This document shows, piece after piece, positions 1 through 11,246 of a stretch of 64,000 nucleotides of DNA. Numbering within the stretch: the stretch's first letter is position 1; every line of letters starts with the position of its first letter. Where the stretch lies: positions 65,131 through 129,130 of the forward strand of contig NZ_NPDU01000003.1 of assembly GCF_002811985.1 (NCBI RefSeq), read 5' to 3'. This stretch comes from Leptospira adleri. GTDB taxonomy: Bacteria > Spirochaetota > Leptospiria > Leptospirales > Leptospiraceae. The position numbers and the translations under genes are program-made. The notes under the pieces are model-generated. The model worked only from the letters and a program-made list of their open reading frames with translations, had not been told where the DNA came from and did not search any database.

Positions 1-156
1 AAAAGAAATCGTTGCTTGAGAAAAAAGCGCAACTTTCCGAATTGTGGTAATCTCGCTTTTCGAACGTCTCAAAAAAGTATTGAAGAATTCGGGACGTTAC
101 TATATTGTCTTGGATACTCTTTTAGAACGAGATATCACCCGGATAACTGGATACAA

Positions 157-663
157 ATGCTGGCAAAAGGAACGAAGGTAGTCAATATCGGAATCGCCGA
201 CCTGCAAGGCGGGCAGTCTCCCGAAATTCTAAGAACGACTCTTGGATCCTGTATCGGAGTCGTGTTTTACGCTCCGGAAAAGAAAGTCGGAGCGATGTCT
301 CACTTCATGCTTTCGAAAGATCCGGGTGGAAAGGATTCTCAGAAGAATCCGTTCAAATACGCGGAAACCGCGATCCCTTTGTTGATCAAAAAAATGACCG
401 AGTTGGGTTGTAATCCAGGGGAATACGGCGGACGTCTTTTCGGAGGCGCTTCGATGTTCAAAGGGGTCCAGTCCAGTTTTCTCCAGAATATCGGAGAACA
501 GAACATTTTGACAGCGCGCGCCATATTGGAACAAAACAAAATTCCTTTGATCGTGGAAGATGTCGGAGGTAACGACGGAAGAACCATCAGCTTGTACTTG
601 GACGACGGACGTGTCCTATTAAAGAAAGCGGGTTTTGAAAAGTACCTCTACAAGGTCAGGTAA
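157..663 (+). CDS. cheD: CheD, chemoreceptor glutamine deamidase
   Basis: CheD deamidates glutamines on methyl-accepting chemotaxis receptors and in many bacteria also binds CheC, so it acts in the cytoplasm in chemotaxis adaptation. The family signature is visible: TTLGSCIGV with the catalytic Cys at residue 32, followed by GAMSHFML with the active-site His at residue 49, and the glycine-rich [11 protein letters not shown] further on. The frame is open back to position 16, but those extra 47 residues look unlike CheD; starting at the ATG at 157 gives 168 aa, the usual family length. The next gene starts 6 bases after the stop, so the two are probably co-transcribed. Confidence 0.88.
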   Translation: MLAKGTKVVNIGIADLQGGQSPEILRTTLGSCIGVVFYAPEKKVGAMSHFMLSKDPGGKDSQKNPFKYAETAIPLLIKKMTELGCNPGEYGGRLFGGASMFKGVQSSFLQNIGEQNILTARAILEQNKIPLIVEDVGGNDGRTISLYLDDGRVLLKKAGFEKYLYKVR

Positions 664-669
664 AAGAAG

Positions 670-1521
670 ATGAAAGAAAAAATAGATCAACTCTTTTTAA
701 ACGACGCCCAACTTCCTAGAATCTCCTCCGTAGTTACGAAAGTAATGCAGATGGTACAAAAGCAGGACGTTGCGATACCGGATCTCGCAAAAGAAATTTC
801 CAACGATCCCGGCTTGACCGCAGAAGTGATCAAACTTTCCAATTCGGCGTACTATCGCGCCGCAAAGCCGATCAAAACGGTTCAAGAATCTTTAATGACT
901 CTCGGCATCAAGACCGTAAAAGATATCATTCTACTGACCGCTTCCAAAGGAATTCTCAAAAAAGATTTAAAGGGATATCAAGTAGAAGCGGAAGATAACT
1001 GGATTCATTCCCTCACCGTCGCCGAACTATCCAAAAGAATCTGCGAACAAAAAAAGCTAAAGATCGGAACGGATCTCGCTTTTACAGGCGGACTTTTGCA
1101 CAACATAGGCAAGGTCATCTTAGCCGATTTTTTTCCGGCCGTTCTGATCACACTTCGCGAAGAATTGAAAAATCATACTTCATCGTTTTCCGAACTGGAG
1201 AAAAAACATTTCGGTTATTCTCACGAGGAAGCCGGGGCCAAACTATTAGCAAAATGGAATTTCCCGAAGGAACTCGTACACGTTGCGGAGAATTACAGTC
1301 GTCCGGAGGAAGAAAAGGAATATCCGGAATTGGTTTCGGTCGTTCACGTAGCGCATACGATCTCGGTCGCAGCGGGTGTGGGAATCGATATCGCAGGATT
1401 GTCCACGCCGATTTCCAATAAAGCTTTGCAGATTTTAGGAATCAGTGATTCTGACTTGCAGATGTATTATACGGTCTTACCGGAAATACAGAAACATATC
1501 CGTGAGTTAATCCAGGCTTGA
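670..1521 (+). CDS. HDOD-domain signalling protein
   Basis: A 283-residue protein that is essentially one HDOD domain, a non-catalytic relative of the HD phosphohydrolase fold found in regulators of motility, chemotaxis and stress. Typical features are [15 protein letters not shown] near residue 15, the stretch [17 protein letters not shown] around residue 48, and [17 protein letters not shown] later [14 protein letters not shown] segment resembles an HD motif. It is 6 bases after cheD and its TGA overlaps the TTG start of the next gene, so translation is probably coupled. A link to chemotaxis or motility is inferred from the cheD neighbour only. Confidence 0.85.
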   Translation: MKEKIDQLFLNDAQLPRISSVVTKVMQMVQKQDVAIPDLAKEISNDPGLTAEVIKLSNSAYYRAAKPIKTVQESLMTLGIKTVKDIILLTASKGILKKDLKGYQVEAEDNWIHSLTVAELSKRICEQKKLKIGTDLAFTGGLLHNIGKVILADFFPAVLITLREELKNHTSSFSELEKKHFGYSHEEAGAKLLAKWNFPKELVHVAENYSRPEEEKEYPELVSVVHVAHTISVAAGVGIDIAGLSTPISNKALQILGISDSDLQMYYTVLPEIQKHIRELIQA

Positions 1522-2057
1522 AAAAAAATTTCGCTTTGATCGGTCCGAGAGGGGTCGGTAAATCTAAGATCTCCCGAAAATTATCCAAGATCACAGGAAT
1601 GCCGGTGGTTTCTACGGATATGATCGCGGTCTATGAAATCGGAGGAATCTCGATCCCCGAATTTATCCAAAAAAACGAAGGAAATTGGAGACCGTTTCGA
1701 GATCTTGAGTTTCTCATCTTAGAAAAATTAAGAACGGCGAACGGAATCATTCTGGACTGCGGAGGCGGAATCCTTTTCGACTTGGATTCGAAAGGCAATG
1801 AAATCCTGAGTTTGAGAAAAACGGAGCTCTTAAAATCCATCGCTACGGTCTTTGGTCTATCGCGTTCCACAGAAGTTCTGGTGGAAAAGATTCAAAACGA
1901 TCCCACCCGACCGGCTCTCAGCGCGGTCGCCTCTTATCGCAATATCTTAGAATCTCGGCTTCCTCATTACGAAAATGTTTCCGATTATTACTGGAAAATA
2001 GATGATTTGAAGGTCGAAGAGATTTGCGACAGAATTCTCCAGAAAATCGAATATTGA
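1518..2057 (+). CDS. aroK: Shikimate kinase
   Basis: Phosphorylates shikimate to shikimate 3-phosphate in chorismate and aromatic amino-acid synthesis, in the cytoplasm. The P-loop [14 protein letters not shown] is at residues 9-22, an Asp that would bind substrate is in [10 protein letters not shown], and the family block [22 protein letters not shown] is followed by the glycine motif DCGGGILFD. Length is 179 aa, normal for the family. The start is TTG at 1518, inside the last codons of the HDOD gene (TTGA overlap), which implies translational coupling. Known shikimate kinases use the motif D-x-D; here the second Asp is replaced, so a related small-molecule kinase cannot be excluded. Confidence 0.8.
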   Translation: MKKNFALIGPRGVGKSKISRKLSKITGMPVVSTDMIAVYEIGGISIPEFIQKNEGNWRPFRDLEFLILEKLRTANGIILDCGGGILFDLDSKGNEILSLRKTELLKSIATVFGLSRSTEVLVEKIQNDPTRPALSAVASYRNILESRLPHYENVSDYYWKIDDLKVEEICDRILQKIEY

Positions 2058-2177
2058 ATTGACACAATTTGGAAATATTTGATTTCTTTTTTTCAAAGCT
2101 ACTTAAAAAAATCAAAATCTGTGGAATGACGTCTAACGAGTCGGCCCCGGATCTATGCATTTGGCAGGAAAGAAGAG

Positions 2178-3074
2178 ATGGCAGAATTGGAACTTCCGAA
2201 AAAGAATAAGCATTCGATCGAACGACTCAGTAAAATCATTCGCCAGAGAAATTATAAGAAAGCAACCGCTTACACTTATCTCAAATACAACGTAGACTTT
2301 TTGAATTTTGCGGATAAACCCGCCGAAAAAATAACTCTCAAAGATCTCAATCGATATATGGATCACCTTAAGAAAAAGAAAGTTTCGTCGTCTACGATCC
2401 AGATCAACGTAAGTTCTCTCAAAATGTTTTTTGAAGACGTGATGAAGATGGATCTTTTTCGGGACTTTCAGAGGCCGATTCGAGAATATAACAATCCGAA
2501 TGCGATCACTTTTAAAGAAATGCAGAATATTCTAAAATCTGCATCTTCCAACGCAAAACACGAACTGATGTGCGGTCTTGTGTATTTCGGAGGTCTTCGC
2601 GTGGGAGAATTGATTTCTCTCAAGTGGAATCAACTCGATCTAAAACGCAAATGGATTCAAATCAAATCGAGCGTTCTTTCTCAATCAAGAAACGTAGAAA
2701 TACCTGCGGAACTTCTTACCTTGATTAAAAAATACGAAAAGGAAGCCTTAGTCTCGACCAATTCGTATCTGTTTCCCGGAAAAAGTTTGGGATCTCATAC
2801 CACTTCGAGAAACGTAGAAAGAATCATTTCCGAAATCGGAAGAAACGCTGGCATCGTAAGTCCCGTGACCGTTTTTACTCTGAGACACAGCCGCGCTCTT
2901 CATCTGATCGCGGACGGATCGCCTCTCGCACAAGTAAAAGATTTTCTCGGTCATAAAACTTTGGCGAGCACCGAGTCCTACATTCCCATAAAAAAGAATC
3001 TTCGCGCCTCCGTCCGCGAAAAATCGAAACAAGACGCGCTTCGGAACATTCGTAAGAAGTTTAAAACCGGATAG
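2178..3074 (+). CDS. Tyrosine recombinase / phage-integrase family (XerC/D-like)
   Basis: A 298-residue site-specific recombinase. An N-terminal SAM-like core-binding domain covers about residues 15-95 and the catalytic domain about 108-290. Catalytic residues seen: Arg141 in [13 protein letters not shown], Arg236 in [11 protein letters not shown], His259 in FLGHKTLAS and the nucleophile Tyr268. The usual His of the HxxR box is Phe233 here, an unusual change. It lacks the extra segment that marks integron integrases (IntI). It stands alone, 120 bases after aroK, with no obvious att repeats beside it. A role in chromosome dimer resolution or in an old mobile element are both possible. Confidence 0.8.
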   Translation: MAELELPKKNKHSIERLSKIIRQRNYKKATAYTYLKYNVDFLNFADKPAEKITLKDLNRYMDHLKKKKVSSSTIQINVSSLKMFFEDVMKMDLFRDFQRPIREYNNPNAITFKEMQNILKSASSNAKHELMCGLVYFGGLRVGELISLKWNQLDLKRKWIQIKSSVLSQSRNVEIPAELLTLIKKYEKEALVSTNSYLFPGKSLGSHTTSRNVERIISEIGRNAGIVSPVTVFTLRHSRALHLIADGSPLAQVKDFLGHKTLASTESYIPIKKNLRASVREKSKQDALRNIRKKFKTG

Positions 3075-3290
3075 ATAAGTAAAGTTTCGTTTTTCAATTA
3101 CGAATTCTCTTTGCGGAAGGTTTTAGGTTTCGTCGGCCGAAAGCGACTCGATCTGAAATTCTTCCTGAATCCGACCGAAAGTTAGGATGAGAGTTGCGCA
3201 TCGGACGAAATGGTCAAACTTCCGAGAACTTCTTCGGTTTTTGACAAAATTCTTTTTAAAAATCGGAACGCGTCGAAAGAATCGATTTGA

Positions 3291-4724
3291 TCATTTCGAT
3301 GTCAGTATTTTTTTCCGATTCTCTCTTTTTCTCAAAAGAAGAGTTTGAATTCTTTCATGTCGTTCTTTCGTGAGAGGCATCAAAAGAAAGATCAACGCGC
3401 CTAAGATAAAAAAACTTCCGACTACGGGTCCGAAGAGAATGGAAAGCCGAAATCCAAGTTCCGGGATTTGATCGACCGATCCTTCCTGGTAGCCGATTCC
3501 GCTCAAAAGAATTCCGCCAAAACCCAAGCCGAGAGCCCGCGCCACTTTTGTCGCCATCTTCCAGAGTCCGAAAAACCAGCCTTCTCTCTTTTCTCCTGTT
3601 TTGAGTTCGTCGTAATCGACGATGTCCGCAACTAAAGAATCGAAAAGTAGAACCGCTCCCGCGAAAAAACCTCCGAAGACCGCCGCAAAAAAGATCGGGA
3701 AAATTCCCCGTTCCGGAAAGAGCGGATAAACGATTACGGTCATGATTCCCAACAAAAGAACTCCCCAAAACGCGGGCCACTTTTTGCCGAACCGATTGGA
3801 AAGATACACCCAGAGAAGGATGGATAAGATCAGACAGACTACGAAAGGAAGAAGAATCGCCAATCCGATTTCTGCTTCCGTTAAACGAATTCTATATTTG
3901 TAATATAGATTTACGATAGAAGAGTTGAAAGTCCTTCCGAACGTCGCGACGATAAACGCGAGGATCAAAGGTAAAAAATATCGGTTTTTAAAAACGGAAA
4001 CGATCTTAACGAACCAAGTATGTCCGATTGAAACCTCGGGTCTTCGATTCGGATTCTGCAGAAGCGCCTCCGGTTCGGCTTGATCTCTTCCCGAAGTGGC
4101 AAAAAAAGAAATGATCGAAGTCAGGATTAGAATACAAGCGATCGTAAGAGAAGTATAGTTTCGAGTGATCAAAAGACGAGACACTTCGTTTCCGTTCGGA
4201 AACAACGCGGAATATAAGGAAGGAAGAATCAAAACCAGAATAAAGCCGATATTGCTGAAGAAAAATCTCCAACCGAAAATCCGGGTTCTTTCGGCGGGCA
4301 CAAAGGTCATTTCTCCTCCGAGCGCGATATGCGGAACCGCGAGTATCGTCATCGAAGTGTTAACCAGAAGATAAACGAACAAAAGAAAAAAGAATTTTTG
4401 AGTCTGCGTCTCCAAAGAAGGAGGAGAAAACATAACGTAGACGGAGATCGCAAGAAAAATTCCTCCGCTCAGAATATAGGGTCTTCTTTTTCCGAGTTTC
4501 GTTTTCGTATGATCGGAAATGGTTCCCATAAGAGGATCCGAAACCGCGTCCCAAAGAACTGCGACCGCGAGCGCCAATCCCGATAGGGAAGCTCTGAGAC
4601 CGACGGCCGTGACAAAAAATTCCAAAAGATAAATTTGAGCTAATACTTCGACGGCGGTGATTCCGACTTCGGCCGCCGCGTATCCCGCCATGATTCGTAC
4701 GGGAATCGGTTTCGATTTTTCCAT
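3291..4724 (-). CDS. GPH-family MFS transporter (glycoside/cation symporter type)
   Basis: A 477-residue inner-membrane protein with about twelve hydrophobic segments. The diagnostic loop of the glycoside-pentoside-hexuronide family is present near residue 60: DPLMGTISDHTKTKLGKRRPY, and the second half has the related VADIVDYDELKTGEKREGWFFG. GPH members usually bring in sugars with Na+ or H+, but lipid-transporting relatives exist and the substrate cannot be read from sequence. It is a single minus-strand gene; the 123 bases to the next minus gene upstream suggest its own promoter. Confidence 0.82.
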   Translation of the reverse strand: MEKSKPIPVRIMAGYAAAEVGITAVEVLAQIYLLEFFVTAVGLRASLSGLALAVAVLWDAVSDPLMGTISDHTKTKLGKRRPYILSGGIFLAISVYVMFSPPSLETQTQKFFFLLFVYLLVNTSMTILAVPHIALGGEMTFVPAERTRIFGWRFFFSNIGFILVLILPSLYSALFPNGNEVSRLLITRNYTSLTIACILILTSIISFFATSGRDQAEPEALLQNPNRRPEVSIGHTWFVKIVSVFKNRYFLPLILAFIVATFGRTFNSSIVNLYYKYRIRLTEAEIGLAILLPFVVCLILSILLWVYLSNRFGKKWPAFWGVLLLGIMTVIVYPLFPERGIFPIFFAAVFGGFFAGAVLLFDSLVADIVDYDELKTGEKREGWFFGLWKMATKVARALGLGFGGILLSGIGYQEGSVDQIPELGFRLSILFGPVVGSFFILGALIFLLMPLTKERHERIQTLLLRKRENRKKILTSK

Positions 4725-4847
4725 GAAACAGTCCGGGAAGAATTCTTCACCTAACGCTGATTTTGCGAAACGATCCGAAAGGAACGATCATACAAATCGT
4801 TTTAGAATCGAACACGATTGCGCTTCCGAAAAGAAATTCTAAATCCC

Positions 4848-5654
4848 TTATCCTTTTTTGTAAGCTGACTGTTTCTTTAGACCTTTCTTTTTGAGAATCG
4901 GCCCGAGGAAGGCGCTCATCGCAGGAAATAGATTCGCTATTTTTGCAAGGATTCCCCTACTTCCCGGAATCAAAACCTCCAACGGCTTCTGAGACAATAC
5001 GCGACCTAGAATGATCTTTGAAACTTCTTCTGCAGTTAAGACTTTGTCTCCGGAAAACGTCATGGACGCTTGTTCAAAATCTTTCTGAAGATCCAGCATC
5101 GGAGTTTTGATCGCGTCCGGGCAAACCACCGTGACAAAGACGTTCTTTTCTTTGAGTTCCTGTGCAACCGCTAAGGAAAATCCGCGAACCGCAAATTTAG
5201 AAGTGGAATAAAGCGAGATCCCCGTAATCGGAGCGACTCCTGCGAGCGAAGCGATATTGACGATATGACCGGCCTTTGCCGCGACCATTCTTATCGCCGC
5301 TTCCCTGGTTCCGTACATTACACCTTTTGCATTGATGTCCATGTGACGATCTATCTGTGCGGCCGGAACTTCGTAGATATAACCGGGTAAAAGGTATCCT
5401 GCCACGTTTAAGAGCGCGTCGATTTTCCCCCACTTTTTGTATGCGAGATCCATCACCTTTTTCCAGTCGGAAGGAGATGTGACGTCTAACTTGGAAACGA
5501 GAACCCTCTCTTTTTCATTCTTCCATTGTGCGGAGAATTTTTTGAGTTCCTTCTCGTTGATGTCCGTGATGAGAATCGAATGTCCCGCGTCGAACGCGTC
5601 TTCGGCGATTTTTTTCCCGAGTCCGCCCGCGCAGCCGGTGATGAATAGAATCAT
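4848..5654 (-). CDS. Short-chain dehydrogenase/reductase (SDR)
   Basis: Classical SDR of 268 aa, an NAD(P)-dependent oxidoreductase. The nucleotide-binding motif TGCAGGLGKKIA is at residues 6-17, the structural NVAGYL (NNAG equivalent) at about 84, and the catalytic Ser with YSTSK at about 148-152. An Asp in ITDINEKEL after the second strand favours NAD(H). Residues after 200 are hydrophobic and could associate with membrane. It follows the MBL-fold gene by only 12 bases on the same strand, so the two likely form an operon. The substrate is unknown. Confidence 0.85.
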   Translation of the reverse strand: MILFITGCAGGLGKKIAEDAFDAGHSILITDINEKELKKFSAQWKNEKERVLVSKLDVTSPSDWKKVMDLAYKKWGKIDALLNVAGYLLPGYIYEVPAAQIDRHMDINAKGVMYGTREAAIRMVAAKAGHIVNIASLAGVAPITGISLYSTSKFAVRGFSLAVAQELKEKNVFVTVVCPDAIKTPMLDLQKDFEQASMTFSGDKVLTAEEVSKIILGRVLSQKPLEVLIPGSRGILAKIANLFPAMSAFLGPILKKKGLKKQSAYKKG

Positions 5655-5666
5655 ATTCGTTTCTCC

Positions 5667-6770
<1,104 letters not shown>

Positions 6771-6827
6771 CTCTTTTGTTTCCTCGATACCGGAACGTAT
6801 CTTAATTCTTCAAATTTTGAAAGTCGA

Positions 6828-7196
6828 TCAGAACGGTTTGTAGAGAACGATGTACGATACGAGAAGTCCTAAAAGAGGAAACCCGAACCAGAACACCTTC
6901 GCTAAGGATGGTTTTTTGTAAACGACCGTAAGAAGTCCGCCGTACGCAAGCCAAATCGCAAACTTTGCGATTACCCAACCCGGCCAAGGCCAAAGGATTC
7001 CGAGTCTTGCGAGCATTCCGAAACCGCCGAGCAAAATCAGGAAGAGTCCGATTCCGTGCGTGATTCCGATAAATTTTCGATTGGAGAATTCTTTGTTTCC
7101 TCCGTTCAACACGTGCATGGTGACTCCTCCCAAAGCGGTAAAGAGAAGAAGAATCCCGAAGATATGGATCATTTTATAGACGGTGTAGGGTATCAT
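6828..7196 (-). CDS. Small integral membrane protein, unknown function
   Basis: A 122-residue protein with four clear hydrophobic segments (about residues 8-28, 45-65, 70-90 and 100-120) and a histidine-containing first segment, MIHIFGILLLFTALGGVTMH. I do not recognise the family with confidence; the layout resembles small bacterial membrane proteins of the SirB/CopD-like size class. It ends 57 bases before the start of the MBL gene on the same strand and could belong to that operon. Confidence 0.6.
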   Translation of the reverse strand: MIPYTVYKMIHIFGILLLFTALGGVTMHVLNGGNKEFSNRKFIGITHGIGLFLILLGGFGMLARLGILWPWPGWVIAKFAIWLAYGGLLTVVYKKPSLAKVFWFGFPLLGLLVSYIVLYKPF

Positions 7197-7607
7197 TTGT
7201 ACCAGGTTTCCTTTGCAATCTGTAAATTATCAGAAGCCAATCTTCCGGGGCGAATTGGCCTTGGCAACGATTGTTTGAGGAAGAATTTCGCGTCAATACA
7301 TCCCGATTTCTAAAAACTCACGTTCATGAATCAGTTTTTTTCAGTAGAAAAGATATCTGAATCAAATCCACAAAGAGTTTCTAAAGAACGGAATTCTCAA
7401 ATTTTACGATAAAGCTATTTTTTTTAAAAGATTCTTGCAAAGTCAGCTTTTGTGATTTTTTTGGCTATAAAAAATCACAAACAAGATATTTCTCTTTCTA
7501 AAGTGAAGAATTGAGCAAGCAAAACTATTTTAAGGATGTCGGGATTTAGCCAGTTATAGGCTTCAAATTGAGAAATATTTCCGATGTGAAACGACTGAGA
7601 GGATTGA
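7197..7607. other. Intergenic region between divergent genes
   Basis: 411 bases without a convincing gene. It holds the upstream regions of the small membrane protein (minus) and of the beta-barrel gene (plus). The only structure I see is the perfect inverted repeat at 7449-7481, listed separately. Confidence 0.6.
7449..7481. promoter_or_regulatory. Perfect 13-bp inverted repeat, operator or hairpin
   Basis: The arms TTTGTGATTTTTT (7449-7461) and AAAAAATCACAAA (7469-7481) are exactly complementary with a 7-base spacer. It lies about 127 bases before the beta-barrel gene and has no gene ending next to it, so an operator or 5' leader hairpin is more likely than a terminator. Confidence 0.5.
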
Positions 7608-8852
7608 ATGAATTATATTAGGAATTTGTTTTTTTTAGGTTTATTTGCGTTCAGCGTTAACAGTGTAACGGCGCAAGTTCAAGGGGACGCGCAGTCGGCG
7701 GCGGCTCCGATTTCTTCGAAAGGAAGAAATGTCGAAATGTTCTTCAGAGTCACTGATAATAACATTAACTCTGCTACCGCTAAAAACGCCATTTTAACTC
7801 AAAATTCTTTAATGGTCAATAAGGCATTCGGAGGGACTAGCTTTCTGTCCTTTCCGAGTGCGGAGAACTTTAAAGGCAAGGGCTTTGATTGGGGGATGGG
7901 AATTCAAAATGGAATTTATAAAAGTAATATTTTGGTATCCTACGCGGGGCTTAAAGCGGACGGTTTTCAAAACCTTGAATATGAAAAATCTGCATTATCC
8001 ATTGGGTCCGGATCGACCGCTAGTCGGATTGCTACAACATCCTTTGATGATTATTTTTATGATAACAATAAACTAAGGACCGCACGGATTGGGTATGTGG
8101 GGGAAATTCTTCCTTGGCATGCCAACGCAAATAAGTTTCTTTCGAATATCGGATTTAGATTCGGGTTGGAATTAAATGGAAATTCCACTCAACTCAATTC
8201 TACTTATAATATTTATTCTTCGAGCCTATCGGCGACAATGGGAACGGGGGCAACAACGTCGTCCCAGCTGAACTCAATCGACTTTTTGACACAAAGAAAA
8301 ATCGATTATTACGAGGCATTCGTGAACGGCGTAATCGGTTTAAGTTATACTCTCGAACTTCAGGAAAGGCACAAATTATTTTTTAGTATAGAGCACTTTG
8401 AAAGTGTCGCTAATAACGGGAAATATTCAGAGGAAGTTAAAGCATTTGTCAATCTGGGTTCTACATTCGGAGCCGGTTCTTCATCCAGCGCGACAAGTCC
8501 TCTATTGATTCCCCTTACGACAAAAGTCAAAGGTGGAGCGACTACGGAACTTGTCGGAAACAGATTTCAACTCGGTTATACGTATCAACTTACGGAATTG
8601 CTTGGTTTAAATCTTTCTTATGGATATTGGGATGCAACTCATACCGTCACCGAATCGAAAGTAAAGGAAACCGCCAATCCGTTAACTTTAATTTCTTCCA
8701 TGTTCGGAAGTTCGTCCGCTTCAAGTTCAAGTGCGTCTATGAGTTCTGCGTTGTTAGGGTTTTACTTTTCGGGCGCCACGGCGTTAGGGCCGCTACCATC
8801 GACTCGCGACGTAAGATCACAGATTGCAATTGCGGCAACCTTAAGATATTAA
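7608..8852 (+). CDS. Predicted outer-membrane beta-barrel protein
   Basis: A 414-residue protein with a signal peptide (charged start, hydrophobic LFFLGLFAFSV, cleavage probably after VTA around residue 22). The mature part is rich in alternating hydrophobic/polar strands, Ser, Thr, Gly and Tyr, and it ends in ATLRY, the terminal-aromatic signature of outer-membrane barrels. Serine-rich low-complexity loops (SSASSSSASMSS near residue 370) would be surface exposed. I do not recognise a named family. It stands alone and converges with the cyclase gene, 15 bases away. Confidence 0.65.
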   Translation: MNYIRNLFFLGLFAFSVNSVTAQVQGDAQSAAAPISSKGRNVEMFFRVTDNNINSATAKNAILTQNSLMVNKAFGGTSFLSFPSAENFKGKGFDWGMGIQNGIYKSNILVSYAGLKADGFQNLEYEKSALSIGSGSTASRIATTSFDDYFYDNNKLRTARIGYVGEILPWHANANKFLSNIGFRFGLELNGNSTQLNSTYNIYSSSLSATMGTGATTSSQLNSIDFLTQRKIDYYEAFVNGVIGLSYTLELQERHKLFFSIEHFESVANNGKYSEEVKAFVNLGSTFGAGSSSSATSPLLIPLTTKVKGGATTELVGNRFQLGYTYQLTELLGLNLSYGYWDATHTVTESKVKETANPLTLISSMFGSSSASSSSASMSSALLGFYFSGATALGPLPSTRDVRSQIAIAATLRY

Positions 8853-8867
8853 AGAAAAGAGAACCCT

Positions 8868-11057
8868 TTATTTTTCAAGAAGGTGTTGAACTCCGATCCA
8901 ATTTCCGATCGGAGGAATCGCAATGTATTCCTGACAACGTTTACGATAAAGGATCGAGACGATGTCTTCGGGATATACTTTGAGAGCTTGTTCGAAATTG
9001 ATGAGCGCCTCTTGAAAGTCCGCGACTTTGTAAAGAATAATTCCTCTCGTGATCAACGGTAAGGTAGTGTCTTTGAGTTTCCGGATATGCGGCGCGTCCG
9101 CTTCGTAGACTTCATAGATGATGATCGGATCCGTTTTGCCTTTGACCACGACGGAATCGATTTCGCGGATCGCAAGTCCGTCGGCGATCGTCATCGAAGA
9201 AAGAGTGTTCTTCGTAATAAGGATGTCCGCGCGGTAAAGATTGGTCAGACTTTCCAAACGGGAAGCTACGTTCACGGTATCTCCGATCACGGTCGTATCG
9301 AGTCTCGAGCGGCTTCCCACGGTTCCGAGCATCAGATTTCCGGTGTTGATCCCGATTCCGATCTTCAGACCTTTGAAGTGAGAAGAATCTTTCGCTTCCG
9401 CGTTGATCATCTGAACTCTCTTTTTCATTTCGATCGCCGCGAGAATCGCTTTGTCAGCGGATGTCTTTCCATGGAGACTAACGTTCACCGCTTCACCTTC
9501 TCCCGAAAAGAGCGCGAGAATTCCGTCTCCCATAAACTTGTCCACAAACCCTTCGTGTTTCTGGACGACGGGTTCCATACTCGCGAGGTAGTCGTTGATA
9601 AATTTGAAATTTTCTTCGGGAGTCATCTGCTCTGAGATCGTAGTAAAGGATCGGATGTCCGTAAAGAGGACGCTCATCTCTTTGAGAACGGAATCTCCTA
9701 AATTGACTTCGACCGCGGAATCTTTTCCAAGAACGTTTAAGAATTGAACCGGAACAAAACGAAAAAACGCGTTCTTTTGTCTTGCGAGTTCGAGTTTCTG
9801 CTGGCTGAGTTCTATGTTGAGATCTTCGGACTGGCGATACAAAGATATAAATCTGTTCGCGAGAATCGTTGTAAGAGCTACTACAAAAAGAAAATAAGCA
9901 AAGTGAGTGAATCGGAACCCCGATTGAAAAAACATGGAATCGATCACGTCGTAAACAGCGATAAAAACCACCGTGAACATACTCGCGGCCATGACGGTTG
10001 CGTCTTTTTTTCTGAGATATACCGCTTTTCCCATAAAATAGAGTAGATAGACGAGAGTGGGAAGAATCGAAAACTGCCAGATTCTCAAACTAGTCATCGT
10101 ATAACGGAAAGGCTCCATAAGGGTGACTAACGCGATTCCGAGATTGAAAATGAAAAATCCGAAAAGAATTCTCGAAAACTTCGCTCTTCCGTAGAAATAA
10201 TCCTGCATAAACAATAAGAACAGCGGCGCGAGCAGAGTAACGGAGGCATATTCAATTCTTGTAATCCAAGTAGTATCGTGAATCGCCTCGAAAGCGTATG
10301 TCGTGCGGGAAAGGGAATAAACGGCCATAAAGACGCTGAAAAATCCGAAGTAGAGTGTGTAACGATCCTCCCGTCTTTTTACGTAGATGAGAAGGTGATA
10401 CAAACCGAAAAAGATATAAATCGTATTGAGACAGAGGTTGACGAGCGAGGAAATTTCACCGGAAAGTTTTTGTTCTGTCGTGATCGAATAATCTCCGTCG
10501 ATGTAAAAACCCAGATCCAGGTTTTTAGAAAGTGCGGTCGCAGGAGAATCTCCGATCAGGCGAAAGGTGAGGACGTTCTCCCCTTTTTTCAAAAGGCTCG
10601 AATCGATCGGTAAACGAAAATTACGAATGGTCCTTCGAACGAGCATTTCTTTTCCGGAAGGATCGAGATGAATTTCCCTGCTCAGAGAATATCCGTTCAG
10701 ATAAATTTCCCAATTTTCACCGATCGATTCTAAATAAAGAAAAATGGGTTTGTAGATTTTGGTTTGTTGAAGATCCCCTTCCAAAAAGAACCGAGTTTGG
10801 AGCGTGTATTCTTTCAAACCTTCACCGATCGGAACCTCGAAGATTTCGTTCATAACGATCGGAAACGAAGTTATCTTTTTTACTCGCTCTGAAGAAGAAT
10901 CGAGTCCATTCAGATTCTTACTTTGAAAACCTTCCGCGGCAAACCAGGTCCCCGTGCGAAGGTCGATCGGTTTCCAATTTTCCTGGGTTTCGGATAAAAG
11001 AAATGAAGGAAGAAATAAAAGGAAGAATAGGATCGTTTTCAAAGTTGGTTTTTCCAT
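8868..11057 (-). CDS. 7TMR-DISM class III adenylate/guanylate cyclase
   Basis: A 729-residue membrane signalling protein. Signal peptide at 1-22, then a periplasmic jelly-roll sensor region (7TMR-DISM extracellular type) to about residue 185, seven membrane segments from about 195 to 410, and a class III nucleotide cyclase domain from about 445 to 640. The cyclase has FTDIRSFT with a metal Asp, KFMGDGILALFSG with the second, and GDTVNVASRLES. The last 60 residues resemble a single TPR-like helical pair. It probably makes cAMP in response to an extracytoplasmic ligand, possibly a carbohydrate or lipid. It has its own promoter region divergent from bcp. Confidence 0.88.
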   Translation of the reverse strand: MEKPTLKTILFFLLFLPSFLLSETQENWKPIDLRTGTWFAAEGFQSKNLNGLDSSSERVKKITSFPIVMNEIFEVPIGEGLKEYTLQTRFFLEGDLQQTKIYKPIFLYLESIGENWEIYLNGYSLSREIHLDPSGKEMLVRRTIRNFRLPIDSSLLKKGENVLTFRLIGDSPATALSKNLDLGFYIDGDYSITTEQKLSGEISSLVNLCLNTIYIFFGLYHLLIYVKRREDRYTLYFGFFSVFMAVYSLSRTTYAFEAIHDTTWITRIEYASVTLLAPLFLLFMQDYFYGRAKFSRILFGFFIFNLGIALVTLMEPFRYTMTSLRIWQFSILPTLVYLLYFMGKAVYLRKKDATVMAASMFTVVFIAVYDVIDSMFFQSGFRFTHFAYFLFVVALTTILANRFISLYRQSEDLNIELSQQKLELARQKNAFFRFVPVQFLNVLGKDSAVEVNLGDSVLKEMSVLFTDIRSFTTISEQMTPEENFKFINDYLASMEPVVQKHEGFVDKFMGDGILALFSGEGEAVNVSLHGKTSADKAILAAIEMKKRVQMINAEAKDSSHFKGLKIGIGINTGNLMLGTVGSRSRLDTTVIGDTVNVASRLESLTNLYRADILITKNTLSSMTIADGLAIREIDSVVVKGKTDPIIIYEVYEADAPHIRKLKDTTLPLITRGIILYKVADFQEALINFEQALKVYPEDIVSILYRKRCQEYIAIPPIGNWIGVQHLLEK

Positions 11058-11246
11058 TTAAAGAAATCGTGATTTCTCGGTGAAGTATAGGATTAGAAGT
11101 TTAGATTGTCGAATTTTCAACATTTTTATTCCGGATTCGATTCAATTCCTCGAGTTCGTTTTGAAAAGCGGTTGCAAGTCTTCCGCTTCTCTTATTATTT
11201 CATTATCCGGATTTCCGGAGTGAAACAATTCGATGAGGAAATTTGA

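Noticed and set aside
2178..3074. Tyrosine recombinase as the integron integrase for the attC-like array
   Set aside because: It lacks the extra segment of IntI proteins and is more than 55 kb away with no attI-like site.
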